Below the pieces are notes generated by a model. That model made no database searches. It was not told the origin of the DNA and saw nothing but the letters and a program-made list of their open reading frames with translations. Position numbers and translations under genes: made by a program. 64,000 nt of DNA from a bacterium (lineage in GTDB: Bacteria > CLD3 > SB21), in the NCBI GenBank assembly GCA_013360215.1, contig JABWCP010000005.1, forward strand, positions 62,001 to 126,000, in the 5' to 3' direction. This document shows positions 63,998 through 64,000 of the stretch, in pieces (positions within the stretch are counted from its first letter, which is position 1; every line of letters starts with the position of its first letter).

Positions 63998-64000
63998 GAT

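Noticed and set aside
1-64000. Transfer RNA, ribosomal RNA, insertion sequence, prophage or CRISPR
   Set aside because: I looked for cloverleaf ends, transposase or integrase motifs and short regular repeats and found none convincing. A tRNA-scan and IS search would be needed to exclude them fully.

Overview
The window is 64 kb of an ordinary, gene-dense Gram-negative chromosome. It holds about 47 protein genes and no rRNA, tRNA, CRISPR array, insertion sequence or prophage that I could recognise. Several traits point to the FCB (Fibrobacteres-Chlorobi-Bacteroidetes) superphylum: a secreted protein ending in an FlgD-like / type IX secretion sorting tail with the NFPNPFNP motif, a DUF3078 outer-membrane protein, a TonB-dependent receptor, a two-component sensor with a Reg_prop propeller and Y_Y_Y domain, and many exported proteins ending their signal peptide in A-Q. 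Recognisable Shine-Dalgarno sites and at least one textbook TTGACT-N17-TATATT promoter argue against a typical Bacteroidota genome. A lineage such as Ignavibacteria, Calditrichota or KSB1 fits better, but I cannot settle it from this window.

Layout. 1-8.5 kb: an orphan lipoprotein (minus) diverges from two large exported proteins, a MORN/beta-helix/TPR protein and a WD40-Ig-caspase protein. 8.6-18.5 kb: EttA, a tandem-repeat LamG surface protein, a MOP-family flippase, a CsgG-like protein and a PqqL-like M16 protease. 18.7-27.6 kb: a housekeeping block holB-ricT-pckA-two MBL hydrolases-metG, then a receiver-histidine kinase; it converges on a large Reg_prop sensor kinase (27.7-30.8 kb, minus). 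31.0-39.8 kb: a compact acyl-carrier-protein cluster: polysaccharide deacetylase, ACP, SDR, MBL hydrolase, KAS III, MaoC-SDR fusion, FkbH-type HAD protein, second ACP, AMP-dependent ligase and GNAT, followed by a PhoD-like lipoprotein and a SulP transporter. 42.6-45 kb: an AT-rich insert with one J-domain membrane protein. 45-51.8 kb: DUF3078 protein, MscL, a second GNAT, a STAS-like protein, a thioesterase, a UbiA-family prenyltransferase, a VWA protein and an LPP20/DUF4384 protein. 51.9-62.8 kb: two RND efflux systems that converge on a shared bidirectional terminator. The right edge cuts a TonB-dependent receptor.

How the genes work together. The 31-40 kb cluster is the best candidate for an undescribed pathway. 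It has two discrete carrier proteins, an intact KAS III (Cys112, His253, Asn283), reduction and dehydration activities, an activating ligase and an FkbH protein directly coupled to the second ACP. FkbH + ACP + KAS III is the set that loads and condenses a glyceryl unit in tetronate biosynthesis, but the flanking deacetylase and GNAT also fit a custom acyl group placed on a surface sugar. Other notable points are the exported caspase-like protein next to a MORN/beta-helix protein, the J-domain protein with a glycine-zipper segment in AT-rich DNA, and the clean promoter-operator in front of the first RND operon.
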